Assembly: GCF_014164585.1 (NCBI RefSeq)
Contig: NZ_JACJFM010000003.1
Coordinates: 38,397-102,396, forward strand
DNA length: 64,000 bases
Source: Oceanospirillum sediminis
Lineage (GTDB): Bacteria > Pseudomonadota > Gammaproteobacteria > Pseudomonadales > Halomonadaceae
Direction: 5' to 3'
Positions 17,125 to 25,237 of this stretch are shown here, one piece after another. The notes beneath the pieces were generated by a model, which saw only the letters and a program-made list of their open reading frames with translations, was not told the DNA's origin and made no database searches. Both the position numbers and the translations under genes were made by a program. How positions within the stretch are numbered: position 1 is the first letter of the stretch; every line of letters starts with the position of its first letter.

Positions 17125-18349
17125 AGGGCTACCGCATTTGGCGATATAGAGATTAAGTAAGTCACCAGAATATGGCATCCTATTGTTTATTTCCTCTGGA
17201 TGCCTTTTATGTCTCTGCTTGATGCTTTTGCTGACTGACCTGATCCTCGGGCTGAAAACAGGCACTACCTCTTGCCTCATATGGTATTTATTGCTGTCTG
17301 CATGACGCTCTGTAACGCTGATGATTGGGAGATGGTGTCCTGTTTAGGCCAAAAGAAAATCTCCTGGTTAAAGCGCTATATTCCACTGCCTCACGGCATA
17401 CCCTCACACGATACGTTTAGCCGGGTATTCTCTCGACTTGACCCTCAGGCTTTTCATCAGTGCTTTATCTCCTGGACCACCATGATTGCTGAAACAACTC
17501 AGGGCGAGGTCGTGGCCGTTGATGGTAAAACATTACGCCGGTCCTACGATAAGTCTGATGGCAAAGCCGCTATTCATATGGTTAACGCCTGGGCAAGCGA
17601 AACAGATATCGTTTTAGGTCAACTCAGGACGTCAGAAAAATCGAATGAGATTACAGCGATACCCGAACTACTCGATATGTTAGAGGTGAGTGGGTGTATC
17701 GTGAGCATTGATGCCATGGGTTGTCAGACAGCCATTGCTGAAAAGATTCGGGATAAAGGCGCTGATTACCTGCTTGCTGTTAAGGGCAACCAGGACACGC
17801 TTTACGAGGATATAAAACTGTTCCTTGATGATCTATCAACTAAAGCAAGTCTCGTAAAATCAAAGAGTTTTCATGAAACGCTGGATAAAGGTCATGGTCG
17901 TATAGAAATACGGCGTTGTTGGGTCAGCACGGATATCGATTGGCCTGATCAGAAAGATAAATGGAAAGACCTGGCGATGATCGGAGTGGTTGAAAGTGAA
18001 CGACAAGAGGGAAAGAGTGAGAGTATTTCCAGGCGTTACTTTATCAGTAGTCTGACAACGGATGCTGAGCATTTTATGTCTGCAGTACGATCCCATTGGT
18101 CAGTTGAGAATAATCTGCACTGGGTGTTGGATATCGGCTTCAGAGAAGATGAAAACCGTGTCCGAAAGGATCATGGTCCAGAGAATTTAGCGATATTCCG
18201 TCAAATGGCGATCAATCTATTAAAGCAAGAAAAGAGTGTCAAACTGGGCGTGTAAGAATCGAAGAACATTGGCAGCGACGGATGATGACTATAGAGATCT
18301 TCTGCTTCAGGGGATATTAAAGGGCTAAAGCCAAATGCGATAGCCCTGT
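17125..18349 (+). mobile_element. ISAs1-family insertion sequence with target-site duplication
   Basis: The left end (17125-17142) and right end (18330-18347) carry inverted repeats GGGCTAyCGCATTTGGC with one mismatch. The 9-bp direct repeat GTGGGCTCT flanks the element at 17116-17124 and 18350-18358, a typical ISAs1 target duplication, which indicates a fairly recent insertion. The element contains one transposase gene. Confidence 0.88.
17209..18255 (+). pseudogene. ISAs1-family (H-repeat type) transposase with premature stop
   Basis: From the ATG at 17209 the frame reads MSLLDAFAD, then a TGA stop at 17236-17238, then continues in frame PDPRAENRHYLLPHM and on to the end. The normal ISAs1 N-terminus reads through this point without a stop. 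The rest is intact, with VAVDGKTLRRS, SIDAMGCQ and the C-terminal SVENNLHWVLD typical of the family. Restart at TTG 17272 would give 327 residues. A one-base change from TTA to TGA would explain the stop, so the copy is probably inactive or weakly active. Confidence 0.85.
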
Positions 18350-18541
18350 GTGGGCTCTCTTAGATATAGGTGCAACCAGGTACTCTGGTCTCAGTATGTA
18401 CCTATAACGTTTTCAGGATAAATAACACATCGCTTCAGAAGGATTCTTGTTGCTCGGAAACGGCTGCCTATACAGTAAGAAATGTATTGTATTTGACCCT
18501 GAATAGAGGAATGTGGTTAATTGGTTCGCATATTCTTAAAA

Positions 18542-18559
18542 ACCGAGCAAGCGCTAGAT
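18542..18559. promoter_or_regulatory. Putative TetR operator 1 (autoregulatory)
   Basis: ACCGAGC-N4-GCTAGAT is an imperfect palindrome just before the tetR start codon at 18565. The same half-sites, ACCGAGC and GCTAG, with the same four-base centre, recur at 19350-19367 before the acyl-CoA synthetase gene. The core reads AGCAAGCGCT here and its reverse complement there. Confidence 0.65.
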
Positions 18560-18564
18560 TTGAC

Positions 18565-19140
18565 ATGACTCCGCCTAATAACTCCAAACGACGTAAAGAG
18601 CTTGTGGCTATTGCTGCACGCCTGTTTTATGAGCAGGGCTATGAAAGAACAACAGTCAGAATGCTGGCCGATGCTATGGGCATTAAATCTGGCAGTTTGT
18701 TTCACCATTTTAATGATAAACAGGAGATCCTGTGTGCGGTTATCCAGGATGGGATGGAAAGTGCTATGGAGATAGCCCGTCAGGCTCTGGATGGAGTGGC
18801 TGATCCGAAGGAACGATTTTTATCTTTATCAAAGGCGCACCTGAGCACGCTGTTGAATGATAGAAACGCTCATGTAGTGGCTCTTTATGAGTGGCGCAGT
18901 TTGTCTGATAGCTCATTGGATCTATTGATTGGTATGCGCGATGAGTACGAAAACCTGTGGCAAAAAGTGATCGATGAGTGTGTTGAAGCTGGTGTGCTGA
19001 AAGGTGATGTACCCTTGATCAGACGTTTCACCCTGGGGGCTTTAAACTGGACTGTGCAATGGTATGACGCCAGTGGAGAAAAGTCTTCTGATGACCTGGC
19101 TAAGGCTCTGGCAGAGCTTATGGGAATGCCTGCGTCATAA
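18565..19140 (+). CDS. TetR family transcriptional regulator of the adjacent acyl-CoA genes
   Basis: This 191-residue regulator has an N-terminal helix-turn-helix (residues ~10-55; RLFYEQGYERTTVRMLADAM, then SGSLFHHFNDKQEIL) and a helical ligand domain. The start at 18565 is preferred because it gives the usual spacing to the HTH; upstream in-frame starts add ~65 unlike residues. The shared palindrome here and before the acyl-CoA synthetase suggests it represses itself and the acs-SDR-acd set, with an acyl-CoA as likely inducer. No clear ribosome site precedes the ATG. The ISAs1 insertion ends ~215 bp upstream. Confidence 0.85.
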   Translation: MTPPNNSKRRKELVAIAARLFYEQGYERTTVRMLADAMGIKSGSLFHHFNDKQEILCAVIQDGMESAMEIARQALDGVADPKERFLSLSKAHLSTLLNDRNAHVVALYEWRSLSDSSLDLLIGMRDEYENLWQKVIDECVEAGVLKGDVPLIRRFTLGALNWTVQWYDASGEKSSDDLAKALAELMGMPAS

Positions 19141-19223
19141 AAATTTAATGCAGAACTAACTCTTATCGAAGTTTCTGTTTAAGGTTCGTTTTCTCTGATG
19201 TTATTGCAATAACATCTTGTTTA

Positions 19224-19250
19224 GGCTCATTTTTTTATGAGCCTTTTTTA
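19224..19250 (+). terminator. Rho-independent terminator after the tetR gene
   Basis: GGCTCAT and ATGAGCC form a 7-bp stem around a T-rich loop and are followed by six T. It separates the regulator from the acyl-CoA synthetase promoter. Confidence 0.9.
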
Positions 19251-19312
19251 TTTTGCAGAACAAAAAAAGTGAGTGCAATGCAACTGAAAATAAAAAAACT
19301 CAGTTCAGGGGC

Positions 19313-19341
19313 TTGCACACCCACCTTCGGATAGCTAAATT
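19313..19341 (+). promoter_or_regulatory. Sigma-70 promoter for the acyl-CoA synthetase operon
   Basis: TTGCAC (19313-19318) and TAAATT (19336-19341) are spaced by 17 bp. The expected start point falls within the TetR-type palindrome at 19350, a layout suited to repression. Confidence 0.55.
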
Positions 19342-19349
19342 GTTACAAA

Positions 19350-19367
19350 ACCGAGCGCTTGCTAGTT
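19350..19367. promoter_or_regulatory. Putative TetR operator 2
   Basis: ACCGAGC-GCTT-GCTAGTT is an imperfect palindrome sharing both half-sites with the copy at 18542-18559. It lies just downstream of a -10 element and ~190 bp before the synthetase start codon. Confidence 0.65.
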
Positions 19368-19557
19368 TCTTGTCGAAAGAGGCTTAAGTGCTTTTTTAAT
19401 GAATTTTGCATTACGTTTACGTAAACGTCTTTTGGTCCGGGCTGAGCTAACCCCGGATTTACGAAAACGTCTCAGTGCTGATAGTCATACTCTGTCAGCG
19501 AAGATAGCAATCAATAACAAAAATAATCAGGCATCTGGATTTTCGGAGACCCTACTG

Positions 19558-21219
19558 ATGACAACAACAAACCACTACGCCGCCTTCATGGCTGAATTTT
19601 CAATGGATCAGGTTGAAGCTAAGTTTCTGGGCAGCCTGAAAGATGGTTTTAACGCCTGTGTTGAGTGCTGCGATAAACAGGTTCAGGCTGGCAAAGGAGA
19701 TCAGATTGGCCTGTATTATGAAGGCCTGGACGGTATCAGCTCTGAACATAGCTGGGCTGAGCTGCAACAGAAATCAGCCCGTTTTGCCAACTTCCTGAAA
19801 TCACAGGGTGTAAAAGCGGGAGATCGCATCTCCTGTATGCTGCCAAGAACGCCGGATCTGCTGGTTGTTGTGCTGGGTACCTGGCGTATCGGCGCGGTAT
19901 ATCAGCCGTTGTTTACTGCTTTTGGTTATGAGGCTATTGAGTACCGTATTTCTCAGTGTGATGCCAAAGTAGTGGTAACTGATACCGCTAATCGCAGTAA
20001 GTTTGATCAGGTAAATAACCTGCCAACCGTTGTGCAGGTATGTACCGACAAGTCGGAAGCAGATGCGAAGGGAGATCTGCATTTTGATACGGTTATGTCC
20101 GAAGTCAGTGATGAGTGTGAGCCTGTTATTCTGGATGCTGAACAACCGTTTCTGCAGATGTTTACCTCTGGCACTGTTGGTAAGTCCAAAGGTGTGGCCG
20201 TACCGCTGAAAGCGTTACTGGGTTTCTATGTCTATATGAAATACGCCGTTGGTCTGGATGATCATGATAAATACTGGAATGTCGCTGATCCGGGCTGGGC
20301 GTATGGCCTTTACTATGCCATCACAGGTCCTCTGTCGATGGGTATTGCTACACACTTTAATGAAGCTGGCTTTACGACTGAAAATACTTACGAAATGCTG
20401 GAGAAGTACCAGATTACTAATCTGGCTGCAGCGCCTACCGCCTATCGCATGATGATGGCCAGTGATGCTCATGAAGAGATGAAACCGAAACTGGCACTGC
20501 GTCGTGCCAGCTCTGCCGGTGAACCATTAAGCCCTGAAGTGGTGAACTGGGTTTCTGATGTACTGGGGTGTCCGGTTATGGATCACTATGGTCAGACTGA
20601 AACAGGAATGACCTGCTGTAACCACCATTCTCTGGAGCACAATGTTCATATCGGGGCTATGGGGTATGCCATGCCGGGTTATCGTGTTGTGGCACTGGAT
20701 GAAAGCTATAATGAGGTCAGCGCCGGGGAAGAAGGCCAGTTTGCCGTTGATATGGAAAACTCTCCGGCTTTCTTCTTCCAGGGATACACCTGGCAGGAGA
20801 AAAAACCTTTCCACGGCAAATACTACCTGACCGGGGATATGGTGTTTGAGAACCGTGATGGCTGTTTCCAGTTCAGTGGCCGTGATGACGATATTATTAC
20901 CACCGCTGGCTATCGTGTAGGACCGGCTGATGTCGAAGGCACTGTGCTGGAACATGAAGCTGTGGCAGAAAGTGCAGCAGTGGGTAAACCTGATGCCAAA
21001 CGAGGTCATATCATTAAGTCTTATGTCGTTCTGCGCGAAGGACACAAGGGCTCGGATGAGCTGATACAGGATATTCAGAACCTGGTGCGTGAGCGTTTAT
21101 CGACCCATGCTTTCCCACGTGAAATTGAGTTTGTCGATCAGCTGCCTAAAACACCCAGTGGCAAGATTCAGCGCTTTATCCTGCGTAAGCAGGCACACGA
21201 AGAGTCGCAAGGTGCATAA
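19558..21219 (+). CDS. AMP-forming acyl-CoA synthetase (ACSM/medium-chain-like)
   Basis: This 553-residue class I adenylate-forming enzyme activates a carboxylic acid to acyl-CoA. Visible motifs are the P-loop TSGTVGKSKG (near 202), YGQTET (near 343), TGD, GRDDDII (near 440) and the catalytic Lys in PSGKIQR (near 533). The overall pattern is ACSM/acetyl-CoA-synthetase-like. The start at 19558 is preferred: CGGAG precedes it and the 53 residues upstream are basic and unlike the family. With the SDR and acyl-CoA dehydrogenase downstream it would feed a short or branched acyl-CoA oxidation route. Substrate unknown. Confidence 0.88.
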   Translation: MTTTNHYAAFMAEFSMDQVEAKFLGSLKDGFNACVECCDKQVQAGKGDQIGLYYEGLDGISSEHSWAELQQKSARFANFLKSQGVKAGDRISCMLPRTPDLLVVVLGTWRIGAVYQPLFTAFGYEAIEYRISQCDAKVVVTDTANRSKFDQVNNLPTVVQVCTDKSEADAKGDLHFDTVMSEVSDECEPVILDAEQPFLQMFTSGTVGKSKGVAVPLKALLGFYVYMKYAVGLDDHDKYWNVADPGWAYGLYYAITGPLSMGIATHFNEAGFTTENTYEMLEKYQITNLAAAPTAYRMMMASDAHEEMKPKLALRRASSAGEPLSPEVVNWVSDVLGCPVMDHYGQTETGMTCCNHHSLEHNVHIGAMGYAMPGYRVVALDESYNEVSAGEEGQFAVDMENSPAFFFQGYTWQEKKPFHGKYYLTGDMVFENRDGCFQFSGRDDDIITTAGYRVGPADVEGTVLEHEAVAESAAVGKPDAKRGHIIKSYVVLREGHKGSDELIQDIQNLVRERLSTHAFPREIEFVDQLPKTPSGKIQRFILRKQAHEESQGA

Positions 21220-21321
21220 CTCTGTTTGCAGCAGAGCTTACTGAGGGAACTCTTCAGTATGTTATGACGACAGAGTATCCGGTATTTAAAGACCCTTTAA
21301 TATCGGAGATGTAATCAGAAA

Positions 21322-21368
21322 AGGGCGAAGCATCGGACCCTGATTGTTCCGGTGGTATCGCCCTGTTT
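21322..21368 (+). promoter_or_regulatory. Structured intergenic element before the SDR gene
   Basis: AGGGCGA (21322-21328) pairs with TCGCCCT (21358-21364), with an inner CGGA/TCCG helix, followed by GTTTT. It could be a weak terminator or a processing/attenuation structure in the 181-bp gap. The sequence alone does not decide. Confidence 0.4.
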
Positions 21369-21400
21369 TAAAACTCATGACAGTGTATTGAGATAAAACT

Positions 21401-22162
21401 ATGCAGATTTCCGGTAAAACATTTTTAGTAACAGGTGCCAGTTCTGGTCTGGGTGAAGCAACGACACGTCGTCTGATTGCTGATGGTGCCAATGTTGTAC
21501 TGGCAGATATCAATAAAGCAGGTATTGAGCTGGCAGCTGAGCTGGGCGAGCGTGCGAGCTTTATCGCAACCGATATTACATCAGAAGAAGATGTGCAGAA
21601 TGCGGTTAATCTGGCGGTAGAGTCCTATGGTTCTCTGAATGGTGTCGTACACTGCGCGGGTATTGTTGTGGTCCAGAAACTGCTGGATCGAGAGCTGAAT
21701 CCGGCTTCTCTGGAGCTGTTTGCCAAAGGCGTGAATATCAACCTGGTTGGCACCTTTAATGTGAACCGTCTGGCGGCTCAGGCTATGGCAAAAAATGAGC
21801 CTGAAGCTGACAACGAGCGTGGCATCATTATTAATACGGCATCCATTGCGGCTTTTGATGGTCAGGTTGGTCAGGCTTCATATTCTTCTTCTAAAGCCGG
21901 TGTGGCTGGTATGGCACTGCCTCTGGCTCGTGAATTGTCGCGTCATGGTATTCGTGTGATGACGCTGGCACCGGGTGTTTTCGAAACACCGATGATGAGT
22001 GATATTCCTGATGAAGCGGTTGAAGCGCTGGGTAATGCCGTGCCTTTCCCTAAACGTCTGGGTAAACCGGATGAGTTTGCCGCTATGGCGTGCCATATCA
22101 TTGAAAATACCATGCTGAATGGTGAAGTGATCCGTCTGGACGGCGCGATCCGTATGGTTTAA
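21401..22162 (+). CDS. SDR-family 3-hydroxyacyl-CoA dehydrogenase (HSD17B10-like)
   Basis: This 253-residue classical short-chain dehydrogenase has the NAD motif TGASSGLG (residues ~11-18), the HCAGI motif near 86 and the catalytic Tyr-x3-Lys as YSSSK near 165. The sequence style ([32 protein letters not shown]) matches type II 3-hydroxyacyl-CoA dehydrogenases that oxidise 2-methyl-3-hydroxybutyryl-CoA and related substrates. The flanking acyl-CoA synthetase and dehydrogenase support a role in beta-oxidation of short or branched acids, for example from isoleucine. Confidence 0.87.
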   Translation: MQISGKTFLVTGASSGLGEATTRRLIADGANVVLADINKAGIELAAELGERASFIATDITSEEDVQNAVNLAVESYGSLNGVVHCAGIVVVQKLLDRELNPASLELFAKGVNINLVGTFNVNRLAAQAMAKNEPEADNERGIIINTASIAAFDGQVGQASYSSSKAGVAGMALPLARELSRHGIRVMTLAPGVFETPMMSDIPDEAVEALGNAVPFPKRLGKPDEFAAMACHIIENTMLNGEVIRLDGAIRMV

Positions 22163-22186
22163 CGGCCTGACAGAGGAGATAACACC

Positions 22187-23344
22187 ATGCATATGGCATT
22201 AACCGAAGAGCAGCAGATGATTCAGGATATGGCGCGAAAGTTCGCTCAGACTGAATTGGAACCTGTTGCGGCAGAGCTGGATAAAACCGGCAATCGTGAA
22301 ATTTTACTCAGCAACCTGCAGAAGCTGTCTGAGCTGGGCTTTATGGGGCTGAATGTTAAGGCTGAGTATGGCGGTTCTGAAGCCGGTGTTGTGGCTTTTA
22401 GTGTGGCTATGACAGAAGTTGCACGGGCTTGTGCTTCAACAGCGGTATCCATGTCAGTAACCAATATGGTGGCTGAGGTGATCCAGGTTGTCGGTAATGA
22501 AGAGCAGCGTCAGAAATACATTCCAAAGATCTGTAGTGGAGAATTTGCTGCAGGCAGCTTCTGCCTGAGCGAAGCGAATGCTGGATCAGATCCTTCTGCC
22601 ATGCGTACCAGTGCAGTTAAAGAAGGCGATGAATGGGTGATCAATGGTGCTAAACAGTGGATCAGCAGTGCTGAATATGCCGGTGTATTTGTCGTTTGGG
22701 CTGTGACGGATAAAGAAGCACCCAAAGGTAAAGGTATTTCCTGCTTCCTGGTTGATGCCGATAATCCGGGCGTTAAGATCAGTAAAGCTGAAGATAAAAT
22801 GGGACAGAAGGCCTCATCAACTAATGAGGTGCTGTTTGATAACTGTCGGGTTTCTGATGCGGCCATCATGGGCAAACTGAATGATGGCTTCCGTATCGCT
22901 GTAGCTGAACTGGCCGGGGGGCGTATTGGTATTGGTTCTCTGGCATTAGGTGTTGGCAGTGCCGCTATGGATTATGCCGCACGTTATACCAAAGAGCGTG
23001 AACAGTTTGGTAAGCCTCTGGCCAGCTTTCAGGGGCTGCAGTGGATGATGGCTGATCATTACACTGAACTGGAAGCTGCACGTTTACTGCTGTTGAATGC
23101 AGCCTGGAAAAAAGAGCAGGGTCTGCCTTTTGCTAAAGAAGCTTCTATGGCGAAGCTGTTTGCTACAGAGAAAGCGAATATAGCCTGTTATGCCGCTTTA
23201 CAGCTAATGGGTGGAAACGGATATGTGAAAGAATATCCGCTGGAGCGCTTTGCTCGTGATGTCAGGGTGACATCTATTTATGAAGGCACCAGCGAGATCC
23301 AGAGAGTGATTATTGCCCGTGAAATCCTGAAAGAGCTGGACTAA
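22187..23344 (+). CDS. Short/branched-chain acyl-CoA dehydrogenase
   Basis: This 385-residue FAD-dependent acyl-CoA dehydrogenase has normal family length. CLSEANAGSD near residue 125 and the catalytic Glu in SIYEGTSEIQRV near 365 are visible. The short-chain/2-methyl-branched subclass is plausible given the HSD17B10-like neighbour. GAGGAG precedes the ATG at 22187 by eight bases. It starts 24 bp after the SDR stop and a strong terminator follows, so the synthetase, SDR and this gene are likely one operon controlled by the TetR at 18565. Confidence 0.9.
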   Translation: MHMALTEEQQMIQDMARKFAQTELEPVAAELDKTGNREILLSNLQKLSELGFMGLNVKAEYGGSEAGVVAFSVAMTEVARACASTAVSMSVTNMVAEVIQVVGNEEQRQKYIPKICSGEFAAGSFCLSEANAGSDPSAMRTSAVKEGDEWVINGAKQWISSAEYAGVFVVWAVTDKEAPKGKGISCFLVDADNPGVKISKAEDKMGQKASSTNEVLFDNCRVSDAAIMGKLNDGFRIAVAELAGGRIGIGSLALGVGSAAMDYAARYTKEREQFGKPLASFQGLQWMMADHYTELEAARLLLLNAAWKKEQGLPFAKEASMAKLFATEKANIACYAALQLMGGNGYVKEYPLERFARDVRVTSIYEGTSEIQRVIIAREILKELD

Positions 23345-23394
23345 GACATATTTTGTAATATTTTGCTCTATTATTGTTTGCTTATGTGTATTTG

Positions 23395-23421
23395 GCGCTG
23401 CAGAGATGCAGCGCTTTTTTT
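23395..23421 (+). terminator. Rho-independent terminator ending the acyl-CoA operon
   Basis: GCGCTGCA and TGCAGCGC form a perfect 8-bp stem with a GAGA tetraloop, followed by seven T. Confidence 0.95.
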
Positions 23422-23570
23422 GTAGCTACGATACATCTCTCCGTATCATCCTTCCTGACTTTTTATAAAGCGGCAACCCTGTTCCGCTTGCCGTTTTGTT
23501 CTTCATTTATCTGTCTTTTTTGAATAGGTATAATATTTTAAGTTATTGTTATTAAAGGTTTTTGTTGTTG

Positions 23571-23586
23571 TGGCATACAAATTGTA
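23571..23586 (+). promoter_or_regulatory. Sigma-54-like promoter before flgB
   Basis: TGGCATACAAATTGTA keeps the GG element and correct spacing, but has GT where GC is expected at -12. It ends 33 bp before the flgB start. The four clear sigma-54 sites elsewhere in this locus make it plausible. Confidence 0.5.
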
Positions 23587-23619
23587 TGTAATAGAGCAAA
23601 GTTAAAGGTGGGACAGATC

Positions 23620-24021
23620 ATGGCCTCAATCAGTTTTAAAAATGCTCTTGGAATCCATCCTGATGCTCTGATGGTTCGCAGTAAACGCTCTGAAATTCTG
23701 GCAAATAATATTGCTAATGCTGATACACCGAATTTCAAAGCGAGAGATCTGGACTTTAAAGGCATTATGCGTGGCGAGTATGAAAAGCGTGATCGCATGA
23801 GTCTTGATCGGACCCACTCAAATCATATTCCGGCAGAAGCCATTACGACTGAAAGTGCATTGAAATACCGGATGCCAACTCAGCCTGCAGTGGATGGTAA
23901 TACGGTTGAGACTGATATTGAGCAGGCTCAGTATGCACGGAATGCGCTTGAGTTTCAGTCGAGCTTTACCTTTCTGAACAGTAAGTTCAAAGGGCTGAGC
24001 AAAGCGCTGAGGAGTGAATAA
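23620..24021 (+). CDS. flgB: Flagellar basal body rod protein FlgB
   Basis: FlgB is a proximal rod component. The 133-residue product has the rod-family N-terminal signature (SEILANNIANADTPNFKARDLDF) and the C-terminal helix typical of FlgB. The ATG at 23620 gives the usual N-terminus MASISFKNALG; an in-frame GTG at 23608 adds four residues. It opens flgBCDE, and flgC follows 2 bp after the stop. Confidence 0.96.
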   Translation: MASISFKNALGIHPDALMVRSKRSEILANNIANADTPNFKARDLDFKGIMRGEYEKRDRMSLDRTHSNHIPAEAITTESALKYRMPTQPAVDGNTVETDIEQAQYARNALEFQSSFTFLNSKFKGLSKALRSE

Positions 24022-24023
24022 TT

Positions 24024-24476
24024 ATGTCTTTAGGTAAAGTATTTGATATTGCCGGAAGTGGCATGAGTGCGCAGTCTCTGCGTCTTAATACTACTGCAAG
24101 TAACATGGCTAATGCGCAGAGTGTCAGCAGTAGTGTGGATCAGACATATCGTGCTCGTAAGCCTGTTTTCGCCCCTATGCTGGAAAGTTACAAGACCGGT
24201 GAGCCTGGTAATCCGGTAACAAGTTTTGATCCTCGCCACAGTGCTGGTGAAGGTGTGCAGGTAAAAGGAATTGTGGAGAGTGACGCTCCGTTACAAAGAC
24301 GTTACGAACCAGATCATCCTATGGCAAACGAGGAAGGCTATGTCTTCTATCCTAATGTTAATGTCGTAGAAGAAATGGCGGACATGCTGTCGGCATCTCG
24401 CTCTTTCCAGACAAACGTTGAAGTGATGAACAGCGCGAAGCAGATGATGCAGCGTGTGCTCACACTGGGCCAGTAA
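24024..24476 (+). CDS. flgC: Flagellar basal body rod protein FlgC
   Basis: FlgC is a proximal rod component of 150 residues. The N-terminal segment SGMSAQSLRLNTTASNMANAQ and the C-terminal NVEVMNSAKQMMQRVLTLGQ are conserved rod-protein regions. It is in an operon with flgB and flgD. Confidence 0.97.
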   Translation: MSLGKVFDIAGSGMSAQSLRLNTTASNMANAQSVSSSVDQTYRARKPVFAPMLESYKTGEPGNPVTSFDPRHSAGEGVQVKGIVESDAPLQRRYEPDHPMANEEGYVFYPNVNVVEEMADMLSASRSFQTNVEVMNSAKQMMQRVLTLGQ

Positions 24477-24493
24477 GAGCGGAGATTTAAGTT

Positions 24494-25216
24494 ATGGCTA
24501 ACATCAGCATTGATCCAAACAGCGATTTCTACAAAGCCTATAGTGTTGAAGGCAAACAGGCTGCTGCAGAAGCAACGAATAAAGCAAAGAATGACCCTAA
24601 TGCGATGGGACAGACTGAATTCCTGGAGCTGATGATGGCTCAGTTGGAAAATCAGGATCCGTTAAGCCCGCAGAATAATACCGAATTTATTGCTCAGCTG
24701 GCTCAGTTTTCTTCGGTTGAAGGTATTCAGAGCCTGAACAACAACGTTAATGGTTTGGTTGACTCCTTTAAGTCCAGCCAGGCTCTGCAGGCATCCGCGC
24801 TGGTTGGCAGAAAAGTTCAGATTGAGGGCAGTTCTGCACTGGCAAAACAAGGCGAAGGTTTGTCTGGCTCGGTAGAAATTCCTTCCGGTGCCAGTGACAT
24901 GCTGGTCGTGGTGAAAGACGCTTCTGGTCAGGGGGTAAAAGAGCTTAACCTGTCAGAGTACATGTCTGATACGGGCAGCTATCCGGCGGGTAAAGTGCCT
25001 TTTGAATGGGATGGCACTGATAACGAAGGCAATGCTTTGCCGGCAGGTACATACAGTGTATCGGCAACCGCCGTCGTAAATGGTAATTCGCAGGTGCTGG
25101 GCACCAATGTAAATGTGAATGTGGATAGTGTGACGATGGGAACTGCAGGTCAGATTACGCTGAACTTAGCGGGTTACGGTTCCATGAGTCTGGAAGATGT
25201 AAAAGAGTTTCACTGA
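24494..25216 (+). CDS. flgD: Flagellar hook assembly protein FlgD
   Basis: FlgD is the scaffold cap that directs FlgE polymerisation and is later discarded. The 240-residue product has the conserved N-terminal region (GQTEFLELMMAQLENQDPLSP, residues ~39-60) and a C-terminal FLgD Ig/tudor-like part with FEWDGTDNEGNALPAGTY. It lies between flgC and the hook gene it serves. Confidence 0.96.
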   Translation: MANISIDPNSDFYKAYSVEGKQAAAEATNKAKNDPNAMGQTEFLELMMAQLENQDPLSPQNNTEFIAQLAQFSSVEGIQSLNNNVNGLVDSFKSSQALQASALVGRKVQIEGSSALAKQGEGLSGSVEIPSGASDMLVVVKDASGQGVKELNLSEYMSDTGSYPAGKVPFEWDGTDNEGNALPAGTYSVSATAVVNGNSQVLGTNVNVNVDSVTMGTAGQITLNLAGYGSMSLEDVKEFH

Positions 25217-25237
25217 TAGTTTCAAGGAGTAATAAAA

